In this document: in pieces, positions 36,356 through 47,443 of the stretch
How positions within the stretch are numbered: the stretch's first letter is position 1
Layout: each line of letters begins with the position of its first letter
Source of the DNA: Microcoleus vaginatus PCC 9802
GTDB taxonomy: Bacteria; Cyanobacteriota; Cyanobacteriia; Cyanobacteriales; Microcoleaceae
Length of the DNA: 64,000 bases
Direction: 5' to 3'
NCBI GenBank assembly: GCA_022701275.1
Contig: CP031740.1
Coordinates: 631,001-695,000, forward strand
Notes under the pieces: model-generated
Told to the model about the DNA's origin: nothing
Seen by the model: only the letters and a program-made list of their open reading frames with translations
The model's database searches: none
Position numbers and translations under genes: made by a program

Positions 36356-38194
36356 TTAGGCGATAGTCGCCATTTTCACATCGCTATTAGCTAACAAATT
36401 TTGCAATTCATCCGCATCCACAGTTTCCTTTTCAACTAGCATATCTGCCAAAGCATTAAGGACATGGCGGTTGCCGACGAGTACATCTTTAGCGCGACGA
36501 TAAGCTTGCTCTACCAACAAACGCACTTCATCGTCGATCGTCGCTGCGGTTTCTTCCGAGAAATCGCGTTCGGCCATGATATCGCGACCCATGAACATAT
36601 TGCCTTGTTGGCGACCGAGAGCTACAGGGCCTAGCCGATCGCTCATTCCGAAGCGAGTCACCATTTGGCGCGCTACTCTTGCCACTTGCTGCAAGTCGTT
36701 CGACGCACCGGTTGTTACTTCTTCTTCGCCGAAGACAATCTCTTCAGCAATGCGGCCGCCCAAAGCTACGGCCATTTGATTTTGCAAGTAAGACCGAGAA
36801 TACAAGCCAGAATCCATCCGATCTTCGCTTGGTGTGAACCAAGTCAAACCGCCAGCGCGGCCGCGGGGGATAATGCTAATTTTCTGCACGGGGTCATAAT
36901 CGGGCATCAGCGCGCCGACTAAAGCGTGACCGGCTTCGTGGTAAGCTACCAAAGTTTTGCGCTTTTCGCTCATCACGCGGTCTTTCTTTTCCGGGCCTGC
37001 GAGCACGCGGTCGATCGCATCGTTGACTTCATCCATCGAGACTTCGGTCAAGTTGCGACGGGCGGCTAAAATTGCTGCTTCGTTGAGTAGGTTGGACAAA
37101 TCCGCACCTGTGAAACCGGGTGTCCGGCGGGCGATTTTTTCCAAGTCCACGTCTTTCGACAAAGTTTTGCCGCGGGCGTGAACGTTGAGAATTTCTAGGC
37201 GGCCTCCGAAGTCGGGGCGATCGACCACAACTTGGCGGTCAAAACGACCCGGACGCAGCAGCGCCGCATCGAGCACATCGGGGCGGTTCGTGGCAGCAAT
37301 CAAAATGATGCCAGTATTACCCTCAAAGCCGTCCATTTCGGTCAGCAACTGGTTCAGGGTTTGTTCGCGTTCGTCGTTACCACCGCCCAAACCAGCGCCC
37401 CGCTGGCGGCCTACGGCGTCAATTTCATCGATAAATACGATACAAGGAGCGTTCGATTTAGCTTGTTCAAACAAGTCGCGGACGCGGGAAGCACCGACAC
37501 CCACGAACATTTCCACAAATTCTGAACCGGAAATCGAGAAGAAGGGAACGCCTGCTTCTCCAGCCACTGCTTTTGCCAGCAGGGTTTTGCCAGTTCCGGG
37601 AGGGCCGACCAGCAGCACGCCTTTGGGGATTTTTGCTCCCACTGCGGTGAAGCGGTCTGCATTTTTCAGGAAGTCCACGACTTCTGCGAGCTCTAGCTTG
37701 GCTTGTTCGATGCCGGCCACGTCGCCGAAAGTCACCTGAGTTTGTGGCTCCATTTGGACTCTAGCTTTGGATTTGCCGAAGTTCATGGCTTGGTTGCCGG
37801 GCCCGTTTTGCGCGCGCCGCACCAGGAAAAACAGTCCGACCAAAAGCAGAATCGGGAAGAACAGGCTGCTGAGGGCTTTTACCCAGAAGCCTTCGTCGCT
37901 TTGGGGCAGAACAGAAATATCTACGTTATTTTTGGTCAGGATGTTGATCAGTTCGGGGTCGTTGGGCAGGTTAACGAGTACCTTGTTGCCGTCCTGGGCT
38001 GTGACCAAGGCTTTGCTGCGATCGGAACTGATATTTATTTTGTCTACTCTCTTGCCTTCGACTTCCTGAATGAATTGACTGTACTTCCAAACTTCGCGGC
38101 TTGGGGGCTGTTTGTCAAAAAAAGCCGTTGCTAAGGCAATGACTACAATAGCCAGCAGTGCGTACAGGCCAGCGTTTCTCCAGCGTTTATTCAC
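36356..38194 (-). CDS. ftsH: ATP-dependent zinc metalloprotease FtsH
   Basis: The protein has 612 residues. Two membrane segments (about 8-26 and 108-127) bracket a thylakoid-lumen or periplasmic domain. The AAA+ module carries Walker A GPPGTGKT (about residue 197), Walker [12 protein letters not shown] and the SRH region [18 protein letters not shown]. The protease has the zinc motif HEAGH (about residue 420) and a distal Asp in [11 protein letters not shown]. Cyanobacteria have four FtsH types; in photosynthetic cells they degrade damaged D1 and other membrane proteins. Which type this is cannot be assigned by eye. A good intrinsic terminator follows. Confidence 0.97.
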   Translation of the reverse strand: MNKRWRNAGLYALLAIVVIALATAFFDKQPPSREVWKYSQFIQEVEGKRVDKINISSDRSKALVTAQDGNKVLVNLPNDPELINILTKNNVDISVLPQSDEGFWVKALSSLFFPILLLVGLFFLVRRAQNGPGNQAMNFGKSKARVQMEPQTQVTFGDVAGIEQAKLELAEVVDFLKNADRFTAVGAKIPKGVLLVGPPGTGKTLLAKAVAGEAGVPFFSISGSEFVEMFVGVGASRVRDLFEQAKSNAPCIVFIDEIDAVGRQRGAGLGGGNDEREQTLNQLLTEMDGFEGNTGIILIAATNRPDVLDAALLRPGRFDRQVVVDRPDFGGRLEILNVHARGKTLSKDVDLEKIARRTPGFTGADLSNLLNEAAILAARRNLTEVSMDEVNDAIDRVLAGPEKKDRVMSEKRKTLVAYHEAGHALVGALMPDYDPVQKISIIPRGRAGGLTWFTPSEDRMDSGLYSRSYLQNQMAVALGGRIAEEIVFGEEEVTTGASNDLQQVARVARQMVTRFGMSDRLGPVALGRQQGNMFMGRDIMAERDFSEETAATIDDEVRLLVEQAYRRAKDVLVGNRHVLNALADMLVEKETVDADELQNLLANSDVKMATIA

Positions 38195-38752
38195 CGAGGT
38201 CGATCCTCCTAATTTTTAGTCCCTGTGATTTGGGAATTTTTATTTATGTTCATCAATCTTAACGTAATTGTAACTTGTTTTTGTGTGGTGAGGAATCCCG
38301 GCCATGCTGTGGCGGTCTGAGGTCGCGGGAACGGAACTGCCCTGGGCGGCGTCAGGAGATTCGGGTGTTGTCCTAATTTTTGGGTATCCTCTTACACTAT
38401 AAGGCATAATTTGTCAAGATTATCAAAACTGGTGGCGATCGCGTTAATCCCTTTTTCGGTTAAATAGCCATGCAGAAACCGGGTTTGTTGACGGAAATAC
38501 TGCACTTGAGTCTTTAATTAAAGTGAAAAACCCGGTTTCTTTGGTAGTTACGCCTAAGTTCTCTTAAACTGTTAAGTAAGGTAAAGTAGGACTGAGCCAG
38601 AAACCAAGTGTGTTTACCAAAAATCGTCATTTACCCCAATAGTCGGATCTCAAAAATCGGCTTTCTTTCGTAACTAAATTTAACTTCAGGGTTTTTTTTA
38701 GAAAACGCATTCCCAGATTAATAACACAATGAATTAAGGAGAAAATTGGATC
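38195..38752. other. Upstream region of ftsH and the giant glycosyltransferase gene
   Basis: The 558-base divergent gap contains a 13-base perfect inverted repeat, AGAAACCGGGTTT (38474-38486) and AAACCCGGTTTCT (38528-38540), a dispersed cyanobacterial word also seen in diverged form near 17690. An AAGGAG ribosome site stands about 12 bases before the giant gene's ATG. No other gene is visible. Confidence 0.55.
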
Positions 38753-41700
38753 ATGACTTCAGAAATTAATAAAATCATTCCCGCAGAAATTAAGTACGAT
38801 CAATTTTCTCAGGCTATTAAACAAATAGCCCAAGAAGAAGATATCCAAACCATTTTAGAAATAGGGTCATCTTCTGGCGAGGGAAGTACAGAAGCATTTG
38901 TCACAGGAATTAGAGAAAATCCCCATCATCCTCAACTTTTTTGCATGGAAATCTCCCAGGCAAGATTTACCGAATTACAAAAGAGATATGCTAACGATGG
39001 TTTTGTAAAATGTTATAATGTTTCCTCAGTAGGAATGAATAAATTTGCTCAAGAAAAAGAAGTTATTGATTTTTATAATTCTTACCAAACAGCACTGAAT
39101 CAATACCCCATAGAACGAGTATTAGATTGGCTCAAACAAGACCTAAAATATCTTCAAGATTCTGGAGTATCTCAGGTAGGAATTAAGCAAATAAAATCAG
39201 AAAATAAAATCCTTTTTTTTGATGTGGTCTTAATAGATGGTTCTGAATTTACCGGGGAAGCGGAATTAGATGAAGTCTATGGGGCTAAATTTATATTGCT
39301 AGATGATATTAATACCTTTAAAAACCATAAAAATTACCATAAACTTCTCAAAGATCCTAATTATAAACTCTTATTGCATAATCTTCATCTGCGAAATGGT
39401 TATGCCATTTTCCAGAAAGAAAAATTTGCGTTTAATGAAGAACAAATCGAACAACGGCTTGTACAAAGATTAGTTCGTCAAGGGATGACTGTTTTCGATA
39501 TTGGAGCCAATATTGGTAACTATTCTCTTTTGTTTAGTAATTTAGTCGGAGCTGAAGGAAAAGTATATTCATTTGAGCCGACTTCAACTACTTTTAATAG
39601 GCTCAAACAACGAACAGAAAATAATCAGAATATTTTCCTGTTTCAGAATGCAGTATTTTCCGAGAACAAACTGATTGAATTTAATGAATTTCCTGATGAG
39701 TTTTCGGTTTGGAACAGCATCGGCAGACCGCAGATGGAAAATCCAGAAAATCCCCAGGAATATGTACCTATTGTAAAAAGCGAAACCGTTAGCGCGATTA
39801 CAGTTGATTCATTTTGTCAAAAACATAATATTGAGAAAATAGATTACTTAAAAATCGATGTAGAAGGAGCTGAAAGTGATGTTCTTAATGGTTGCCTGAA
39901 TCTTTTAGCAAGAAAAGCAATTGAGTTTATTCAATTTGAAATATCTCAAAAAATGTTAGAGGGAATGCAGCACACCGCCAAAGAAACTTTTGATTTACTC
40001 ATGGCCAATGGTTATGAGTGTCATTGTATAGAAAAAACGGGTGCGATTGGTCGAGCAGTTGTCAACTCTAATGCTTTCTATGAAAATTATATTGCATTTC
40101 CATCACTTCCCCTTCATTTCTTTACCATCGTTCTCAATGGTGAACCGTTCATCCGTTATCATATTGATGTCTTGAAAAAATTACCCTTTCGATGGCACTG
40201 GCATATTGTCGAGGGGGTGGCAGATTTAAAACATGATACGGCTTGGAGTGTAACTCTGGGCGGTAACATTTCTGATGATGTTCATCGCGACGGGCGCAGC
40301 CTGGATGGGACTACCGAATATTTAGAGGAACTGGCTCGTCTTTATCCCCAAAATATTAGCATTTATCGTAAGCCAGAAGGCGAATTTTGGGAAGGGAAAC
40401 GAGAAATGATAAATGCTCCTATTGCCCGGATTTCTGAAGAGTGTTTATTGTGGCAAATTGATGTAGATGAACTCTGGACTTTTGAGCAGATTTGCCAAAC
40501 TCGACAGATGTTTATTGAACATCCTGAAAAAACCGCGGCTTTTTATTGGTGTTGGTATTTTGTTGGGGAAAATTTAGTTATTAGCACTCGTAATTGTTAT
40601 GCAAATAATCCTCAATATGAATGGCTACGCACTTGGCGTTTTAAACCAGGTATGGTATGGGCAACCCATGAACCGCCCAGATTAGCGGAACCCTTACCTA
40701 ACGGTAAATGGCGTGATGTCGCGTTTGTTAATCCTTTTCGACATCAAGAAACCGAAAAAGAGGGGTTAGTTTTCCAACATTTTGCCTACGTTACCCCGAA
40801 TCAATTGCGCTTTAAAGAGCAATATTATGGTTATAAAAATGCGACTTCTCAATGGTTGACTCTGCAACAACAGACTCACTTTCCTGTCTTATTGCGTCAA
40901 TACTTTGATTGGGTTAAGGATGAGAGTCAAGTCAATAGCGCGATCGCTTGTGGAGTAGAACCCCTTGCACAACGAGATATTAGTACAAAAAATTGGCACT
41001 TTAAAACTGTGTCTGCTTTACCTTCACTTGGTGTTAACCCTAGTCAAAAATCTCCGACTGTTGTCATTGATGGTGTATTTTTTCAACATAATAATACAGG
41101 CATTGCTCGCGTTTGGAAATCCCTCTGGCAAGAATGGGCAAATACGAAGTTGGCTCAAAATATTATCATTTTAGATCGAAACGGAACAGCCCCCAAAATT
41201 TCTGGTATCCGTTATAGAACTATTCCCGTTTATGATTACGGTAATACCGAGCGCGATCGCGCGATGCTCCAACAAATCTGCGATGAAGAAAAAGCAGATT
41301 TATTTATTTCTACTTATTATACAACGCCTTTGTCAACGCCATCGGTATTCATGGCCTATGACATGATTCCAGAGTTGATGGGACAAAATATTGGTCATCC
41401 CGAGTGGAGAGAAAAGCATTGCGGTATCCGCCACGCCTCTGCTTACATCACCATTTCGGAAAATACAGCCCGCGATTTAATTAAGGTTTTTCCGCAGATT
41501 TCTTCAAATTCTATCGCTGTAGCGCACTGTGGCATTGATGCCAATTTTTCGCCAGCCGATAGAGAAGAAGTTTCAGGCTTTAAGTCAAAATACAGCATTA
41601 CCAAGCCCTATTTTCTTTTGGTAGGCGAAAGGGTAGGCTGGCATGGTTACAAGAACGGGATATTATTCTTCAAAGCCTTTTCTCAACTTGCCAACAAGTT

Positions 41701-44700
41701 TGACTTTGATATAGTCTGTGCAGGTGGCAAACCTGTATTAGAACCAGAGTTGAAATTGTACTGTTCTGGGAATACTGTCCACACGCTGCAACTAAGCGAC
41801 ACGGAACTGAGAGCTGCTTATTCTGGTGCTTCAGTGTTAGTTTATCCGTCGAAATATGAAGGCTTTGGGTTGCCAGTCCTTGAGGCAATGGCTTGCGGTT
41901 GTCCAGTCATCACCTGTCCAAACGGTTCGATTCCAGAAGTAGCAGGACAAGCAGCGGTTTATGTAAATGGGGATGATGTTATTGGGCTTGTCAATGCTTT
42001 GCGGGAAATACAGAAGCCCGCTGTCCGCAACTCATTAATTGCGGCGGGGTTAGAGCAAGCTAAGAAGTTTTCCTGGTCGAAAATGGCTGCAATTGTTAGC
42101 TCAGTTTTGGTTCAAGTAGCTGAGCGCGCACATTCGGAGAATGCTTCCGTTCAACAGCCAACTGATGCAGGCTTGCAGGGGGAATTCGGGAATGCTGAGA
42201 ACTCCCAGCCTGTCCCCTCCGCTTTTAAAGTATCTGCGATCGTTTCTACTTACAATTCCGAAAAATTTATCCGCGGGTGCTTGCAGGACTTGGTAGAGCA
42301 AACGCTGTACAAACAAGACCAACTCGAAATCATAGTAATTGACAGCGGTTCCCAAGAAAATGAACAGTCTGTTGTGCGGGAATTTCAAGCGAAATATCCG
42401 AATATTGTGTACGATCGCACTTCGGACCGCGAGACATTATATGCAGCCTGGAATCGAGGCATTAAGATGTCGCGCGGAGCTTACATGACTAATGCTAATA
42501 CCGATGACAGACACCGCCCCGATGCCCTAGAAATCATGGCGCAATACTTGGATGAAAATGCCCCAGTAAGTCTGGTTTATGCTGACCAATTAATCACCAG
42601 CACAGCTAACGATACTTTTGCAAAAACCCCAGCAGAAAAGTGCTGGAATTGGCCAGCCTTTGACTACAGCGAACTCGAACGGCGCTGCATTATTGGTCCC
42701 CAGCCGATGTGGAGAAAATCGCTGCACGAAAAATACGGCTATTTCCGAACCGAATTTACGGCGGCTGGCGATTACGAATTTTGGCTGCGGATTGGCAAAA
42801 GCGAAAATATTGTGCACTTGCCAGAACTTCTCGGCTTGTACTGCGAAAATCAACAAGGTTTGGAACATTCATCGCCAATATCGCAGCAAGAAACTCGGCA
42901 AATATGGGAGCAATATGGGATCACCCGCCGAGGTGTAAAACCAGCCACTACATTACCTGTTTCAATCTCTCCATCACAGCTAAATGCCATGCCCTACCGC
43001 ACCTCCGCAGAAACACTCGTCAGCGTAATCATTCCCTGCTACAATCACGCAACTTTACTGAGAGAAACTGTTGAAAGTGTTATCCGTCAAACTTATCCAA
43101 ACTGGGAGTGCATAATTGTCAATGATGGCAGCACTGATGATACCAGCAACTTCGCCAATTATTTAATTAAACTGTATCCTCAAAAATCGCTTCGCCTCAT
43201 AGATAAATCCAACACGGGACCCGCTGATTCGAGAAATGTTGGCGTTCAGCAGTCGTCAGGAAAGTTTATTTTATTCCTAGATGCTGATGATAAACTTCAT
43301 CCCAAATTTATCGAGGAGTGCGTGGAAATTTTATTAGCAAAACCAAAGGTTGGTTTTGTCTATACAGATGTGCAGCACTTCGGAGCAAATTGCGATTTAG
43401 TTGTTCACGGTGACTTTGATGCCAATCGGTTTTTGAGAGACAATCAAGCCCCTGCTACTTCCCTATTTAGAAGGGAGATTTACGAGCAAGTAGGTGGCTT
43501 AAAAAAAGTGATGAAGCTGGGATGCGAAGATTGGGAATTTTGGGTTTCTGCCTATGAAAAAGGCTGGTTAGGCGATCGATTACCTAAGCCTTACCTCTAT
43601 TACAGGCAGCACGGCGACGGATCTAGCAGAACCCAAAAAATGGCTAGCGATCGCCCACAATTAGACTTAATGAGAGCCACAATTATTTACCTCCACTCTC
43701 AACTTTATAAACCCGAAGAAGTGCGTTGGTCACAGCAGATTTTGCAGCAACACGGGAATTTAATAGCTAATGAATTAGTGGAATTTAACAAACCCGAACA
43801 ATTTTTAACTTTGCTGTCCCAATATGTGGGAGAGTATCAAAAAGACCAAGCTAATGAAGTAAACCTCGCTAACCTCCGCCAATCCCGGCAGCAACTTGCC
43901 AATTATTGGCTGAATCTGCCTGCTGAACAACTGGCAAATGCCTATGGCGGTGATGCTGGTAAGGCGCATCAGCTACTGCTAAACAGTAACATCAAAGATG
44001 AAGCGCTGACAGATGCCGAAAAGATTGTTATCGATCGACTAGCATCGCATCTCTCCCAGGGAGTTAAAAATCCCAAAGATATTAACTACCTACTAGCAGC
44101 CGCCCTATATCGTCGTGCAGATCAGTTACTGCTGAACTATGAAAATGCAGTTATACCTAATTGGTTTGTCAACCAGTATCTCAAATTCATGTTTGCGGCG
44201 CCTAGTCTCTTTCAAGAAATAGGAGAGGCTGACAATTATTGCCGATATGCCCAGGGATGGGTCAGTTATTTGCATAGCAATATCTTCAAGAACCAAAACT
44301 CACAAGTGTGGCAGGAAATCGCCTCGTTCTTCACCCAAAGCGCTAACTTTATTCCTCTGTACTTTAATAGTGAAAATCTCAAGGATATATACACAAAGCG
44401 GGCAGATATTATTGAATATACCTTGAAAAATCGTGGCGCTGCGATTGATTGCATTTTTCCGGCTAGACCTGCGAACAGGCCGAAAATTCGCCTTGGTGTC
44501 CTGACTAAACATTTCGGGGCTATGACGGAAACTTTCGCTACCTTGCCAGCTTTTGAATATCTGAATCGAGAGCAATTTGAAATTATTTTATACGCTCTCA
44601 ATCTCGACGGCAATAAACTAGAACAGTATTGTCAGAGTCGCGCTGACAGACTGGTTAAACTGTCTAATGAATTGCCAACTCAAGTTCAGACAATCCGCGC

Positions 44701-46981
44701 TGATGACTTAGATATTCTGCTGATTGCTACCAATATTACTGCGGTTACTCATCCGATTAGTTTACTGGCGCTGCATCGATTGGCGCGGGTACAAACTACC
44801 TGTTTTAATTCTCCCATTACCACAGGAATGCGACACATTGACTATTACATTGCTGGTAAGTTGATGGAACCTGCACCTGAAGGACAGGAGCATTATCGCG
44901 AGCAATTAGCAACTATTGACGGGCCTGGCTGCTGTTTTAGCTATACCCTCGAACCTTACACTCCTAACATTAATTTCACCAGAAATAGTATCGGGATTTC
45001 CGAGGAATCGGTTGTCTTTATTTCGAGTGCTAATTTGTATAAGCTAGTGCCGGAGTTAAGGGAAACATGGGCAAAAATTATGGCTGCTGTTCCTAATTCG
45101 GTGCTGTTTTTAATGCCCTTCGGTCCTAGCTGGACTAATCATTATCCTGGAGGGGCTTTTGTGAATAATATGAAAGCCGTTTTTGCTAAGTATGGCATTG
45201 AGAGTAATCGTTTGCGGGTGTTGAAGAGTTTTCCTAACCGTGCGGATGTTAAAGAAGTTCTGAAGTTGGGGGATGTTTATTTGGATTCCTATCCCTATGC
45301 GGGGACTACTTCTCTTGTAGATCCGTTAGAGGTGGGACTTCCAACGGTGGTTAGGGATGGCGATACTTTGCGATCGAGAATGGGGGCGGCCGTGGTACGA
45401 TCGCTCTCTATGCCAGATTTAATTGCCAATAGTGAAGCATCTTACATTCAGCTAGCAGTTACTCTCGGCACTAATCCTGAACTTCGGCAACGCTATCGCC
45501 AGGAAATTCAGCAAAAAATGCAAGCTAATCCGGCTTGTTTTGACAGTGTTGCATACTCGGGGGCGATCGGCAAATTATTCCAAGAACTCTTTGGTAAATG
45601 GCAAACCAGCCACCTGGAAGCATCCCGCAGCTTACAGGATACCATTCCCAAGCAGGCAGATGTCGGCGATCTTCTCTCGAATGCCGTCAACCTTTACCAA
45701 AGAAACTCTTCAAACATCTCAGCAATATCCGAACTCCGTCAAATCCGCAAACAAATCGCTGATTTTTGGCTGAACGTTCCCGCCGAAAACCTCGAAACCG
45801 CCTACAAAAGCGCTTCAGGTAACAGCTATCAAATCCTGCTCAAGAGCGGTTTCCAACGTCAACCGATGATCGAAAGCGAACAAATATTTTTGCAGCAATT
45901 AACCCAGATTAGCAAAGGATTAGTGCATCCCAAAGCTGTCAACGCCTTGCTTGCCGCGATGCTGTATTTCCCGCCGGGAACCATGCGAATTCCCGACGCT
46001 CGCAACCGTTTGCCGCACTGGTTAATTGGGGATTACGAACAAGTTTTTGAGACTGAAGCCGCCGTCAAGTCTGATTCAACTTCTGACTTGCTAGCTCAAT
46101 ACATTCAATCGCCACAATTTGCGAATCAACTGTTAGGATGCGTCAATCTTTACCGCATCGATCCGTCTGACGAATCGGTAGTTTTGGAACTCCGCCAAAT
46201 CAGAAAACAAATGGCTGATTTTTGGCTGACTGTTCCTTCAGAGAAACTCGAAAGTTTTTACCGAGGAGAAGTTCGCAAGGGATATCAAGCAATACTTAGC
46301 TGCGGCTTGCAAGCAGAATCGATGACTGAAGCCGAACAGCAGTTTTTGCAGAAATTGACTGAAATTAGCCAAGGGTTGGTCCAGCCTCAAGCTATCAATG
46401 CTCTCCTGGGGGCAATGCTGTATTTTGTTCCGGGAAAAATGCGGGTTCCCGATGCTCGCACCCGGTTGCCGGAGTGGTTGCTTGAAGATTACGAAAAGGT
46501 GTTTGAAAGCGCATTTGTGACAACAGAACCAACACTTGTCAAACAAGATTATCTGCCGCAGTTTCTCAATCAATTAACTGCTGCCGTCAATCTCTATGAA
46601 ATAGACCCTACGGCTGAATTGGTAATAGCAGATTTGCGGCATATTCGCAAGCAAATTGCCGATTTGTGGCTGAGCGTTTCCGGAGAACAACTGGAACTTT
46701 TGTACCGGAGCGATTTTGGCAAGGGTTACAAAGCAATGCTGGGCAGCGGGTTTATTAACGAGCCACTGCATGAGAGCGATCGCGAGTTTTTTAACTCGTT
46801 GGTTGCTGAGTTGAGTAAAGGGTTTGGAACGCCTAAAGCTGTTAATAATTTGTTGGCCGCCATGCTGTATTGTCGCCTAGGACAGTTGCGGGTTCAGGAT
46901 GCGAATACTTGTTTGCCTCCGTGGTTGTTGGCGGATTACGAGCAGTTGGTTGGGGGTGCGATCGAGCTTGCGGTGAAGTAA
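38753..46981 (+). CDS. Giant 2742-residue multidomain methyltransferase/glycosyltransferase
   Basis: Domains in order, with approximate residues: SAM-methyltransferase-like fold (30-220, LEIGSSSGEGSTEAF); FkbM methyltransferase (235-440, FDIGANIGNYSLLF and YLKIDVEGAESDVL); a GT-A-like domain (452-740, QIDVDELW); a GT4 glycosyltransferase (765-1125, YEGFGLPVLEAMACG); GT2 copy one (1158-1386, NTDDRHRPDA); GT2 copy two (1420-1645, LFLDADDKLHP); a repeat domain R0 (1700-1806); an OGT/SPINDLY-type GT41 domain (1908-2283, YPYAGTTSLVDPLEVGLPTV); and three more repeat domains (2303-2739). It probably builds a multi-sugar, partly methylated glycan on a protein or lipid acceptor. No signal peptide is seen, so it is likely cytoplasmic. 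The first 2.3 kb look more A+T-rich than the rest, suggesting fusion of modules of different origin. Confidence 0.9.
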   Translation: MTSEINKIIPAEIKYDQFSQAIKQIAQEEDIQTILEIGSSSGEGSTEAFVTGIRENPHHPQLFCMEISQARFTELQKRYANDGFVKCYNVSSVGMNKFAQEKEVIDFYNSYQTALNQYPIERVLDWLKQDLKYLQDSGVSQVGIKQIKSENKILFFDVVLIDGSEFTGEAELDEVYGAKFILLDDINTFKNHKNYHKLLKDPNYKLLLHNLHLRNGYAIFQKEKFAFNEEQIEQRLVQRLVRQGMTVFDIGANIGNYSLLFSNLVGAEGKVYSFEPTSTTFNRLKQRTENNQNIFLFQNAVFSENKLIEFNEFPDEFSVWNSIGRPQMENPENPQEYVPIVKSETVSAITVDSFCQKHNIEKIDYLKIDVEGAESDVLNGCLNLLARKAIEFIQFEISQKMLEGMQHTAKETFDLLMANGYECHCIEKTGAIGRAVVNSNAFYENYIAFPSLPLHFFTIVLNGEPFIRYHIDVLKKLPFRWHWHIVEGVADLKHDTAWSVTLGGNISDDVHRDGRSLDGTTEYLEELARLYPQNISIYRKPEGEFWEGKREMINAPIARISEECLLWQIDVDELWTFEQICQTRQMFIEHPEKTAAFYWCWYFVGENLVISTRNCYANNPQYEWLRTWRFKPGMVWATHEPPRLAEPLPNGKWRDVAFVNPFRHQETEKEGLVFQHFAYVTPNQLRFKEQYYGYKNATSQWLTLQQQTHFPVLLRQYFDWVKDESQVNSAIACGVEPLAQRDISTKNWHFKTVSALPSLGVNPSQKSPTVVIDGVFFQHNNTGIARVWKSLWQEWANTKLAQNIIILDRNGTAPKISGIRYRTIPVYDYGNTERDRAMLQQICDEEKADLFISTYYTTPLSTPSVFMAYDMIPELMGQNIGHPEWREKHCGIRHASAYITISENTARDLIKVFPQISSNSIAVAHCGIDANFSPADREEVSGFKSKYSITKPYFLLVGERVGWHGYKNGILFFKAFSQLANKFDFDIVCAGGKPVLEPELKLYCSGNTVHTLQLSDTELRAAYSGASVLVYPSKYEGFGLPVLEAMACGCPVITCPNGSIPEVAGQAAVYVNGDDVIGLVNALREIQKPAVRNSLIAAGLEQAKKFSWSKMAAIVSSVLVQVAERAHSENASVQQPTDAGLQGEFGNAENSQPVPSAFKVSAIVSTYNSEKFIRGCLQDLVEQTLYKQDQLEIIVIDSGSQENEQSVVREFQAKYPNIVYDRTSDRETLYAAWNRGIKMSRGAYMTNANTDDRHRPDALEIMAQYLDENAPVSLVYADQLITSTANDTFAKTPAEKCWNWPAFDYSELERRCIIGPQPMWRKSLHEKYGYFRTEFTAAGDYEFWLRIGKSENIVHLPELLGLYCENQQGLEHSSPISQQETRQIWEQYGITRRGVKPATTLPVSISPSQLNAMPYRTSAETLVSVIIPCYNHATLLRETVESVIRQTYPNWECIIVNDGSTDDTSNFANYLIKLYPQKSLRLIDKSNTGPADSRNVGVQQSSGKFILFLDADDKLHPKFIEECVEILLAKPKVGFVYTDVQHFGANCDLVVHGDFDANRFLRDNQAPATSLFRREIYEQVGGLKKVMKLGCEDWEFWVSAYEKGWLGDRLPKPYLYYRQHGDGSSRTQKMASDRPQLDLMRATIIYLHSQLYKPEEVRWSQQILQQHGNLIANELVEFNKPEQFLTLLSQYVGEYQKDQANEVNLANLRQSRQQLANYWLNLPAEQLANAYGGDAGKAHQLLLNSNIKDEALTDAEKIVIDRLASHLSQGVKNPKDINYLLAAALYRRADQLLLNYENAVIPNWFVNQYLKFMFAAPSLFQEIGEADNYCRYAQGWVSYLHSNIFKNQNSQVWQEIASFFTQSANFIPLYFNSENLKDIYTKRADIIEYTLKNRGAAIDCIFPARPANRPKIRLGVLTKHFGAMTETFATLPAFEYLNREQFEIILYALNLDGNKLEQYCQSRADRLVKLSNELPTQVQTIRADDLDILLIATNITAVTHPISLLALHRLARVQTTCFNSPITTGMRHIDYYIAGKLMEPAPEGQEHYREQLATIDGPGCCFSYTLEPYTPNINFTRNSIGISEESVVFISSANLYKLVPELRETWAKIMAAVPNSVLFLMPFGPSWTNHYPGGAFVNNMKAVFAKYGIESNRLRVLKSFPNRADVKEVLKLGDVYLDSYPYAGTTSLVDPLEVGLPTVVRDGDTLRSRMGAAVVRSLSMPDLIANSEASYIQLAVTLGTNPELRQRYRQEIQQKMQANPACFDSVAYSGAIGKLFQELFGKWQTSHLEASRSLQDTIPKQADVGDLLSNAVNLYQRNSSNISAISELRQIRKQIADFWLNVPAENLETAYKSASGNSYQILLKSGFQRQPMIESEQIFLQQLTQISKGLVHPKAVNALLAAMLYFPPGTMRIPDARNRLPHWLIGDYEQVFETEAAVKSDSTSDLLAQYIQSPQFANQLLGCVNLYRIDPSDESVVLELRQIRKQMADFWLTVPSEKLESFYRGEVRKGYQAILSCGLQAESMTEAEQQFLQKLTEISQGLVQPQAINALLGAMLYFVPGKMRVPDARTRLPEWLLEDYEKVFESAFVTTEPTLVKQDYLPQFLNQLTAAVNLYEIDPTAELVIADLRHIRKQIADLWLSVSGEQLELLYRSDFGKGYKAMLGSGFINEPLHESDREFFNSLVAELSKGFGTPKAVNNLLAAMLYCRLGQLRVQDANTCLPPWLLADYEQLVGGAIELAVK

Positions 46982-47123
46982 ACGGATCTGGCGTAGGGCG
47001 GGCAGCGGCTCGCCCGACAAGATATCGAAATGGGATTCAAGGGCGATCGAGCTTGCTGTTGCTTGAAAAAGTGCGATCCCGCCGCTGTTTGTATCGGGTT
47101 TACTGGTAAAATATCTCTAATTA

Positions 47124-47393
47124 ATGATTAACGGTGGCAAGGGTGTAGCGACTACAGTGCGAACCAGCACTTATCGATCGAGTAATGATGTCCGTATTTA
47201 TGGCGATCGCCTGCTCAAGGCAACGCTGGTAATTCTACTCCTCTGGGGTATCGTCAGTTGGCTCCACTGGCCACCCCAAATGCAATGGTTGATGGCGGGA
47301 TTAACGGCACTCCTCAGCGCTCAAACAGTAAGGATGCTAATCGTAAAACAGACTTTTTCAAGTATTGTATATTTTTTTTTTAGAGAGAGCTGA
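47124..47393 (+). pseudogene. N-terminal fragment of a membrane glycosyltransferase
   Basis: An 89-residue frame has a conserved-looking start (TYRSSNDVRIYGDRLLKATL) and two hydrophobic segments (residues 31-47 and 53-70). This matches the front end of cyanobacterial family 2 membrane glycosyltransferases as I remember them. After about residue 75 it diverges into a short unrelated tail and stops, so the catalytic domain is missing. It is most likely a truncation remnant, though a small two-helix membrane protein cannot be excluded. Confidence 0.5.
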
Positions 47394-47443
47394 TTTTTAT
47401 ACTTGTTATAATAAAATATTTTGTAAATTCATTCCCTAGAATT

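Noticed and set aside
37185-37739. Long plus-strand frame antisense to ftsH
   Set aside because: Shadow of the FtsH AAA+ region; Ser/Arg/Pro-rich composition is typical of an antisense frame.
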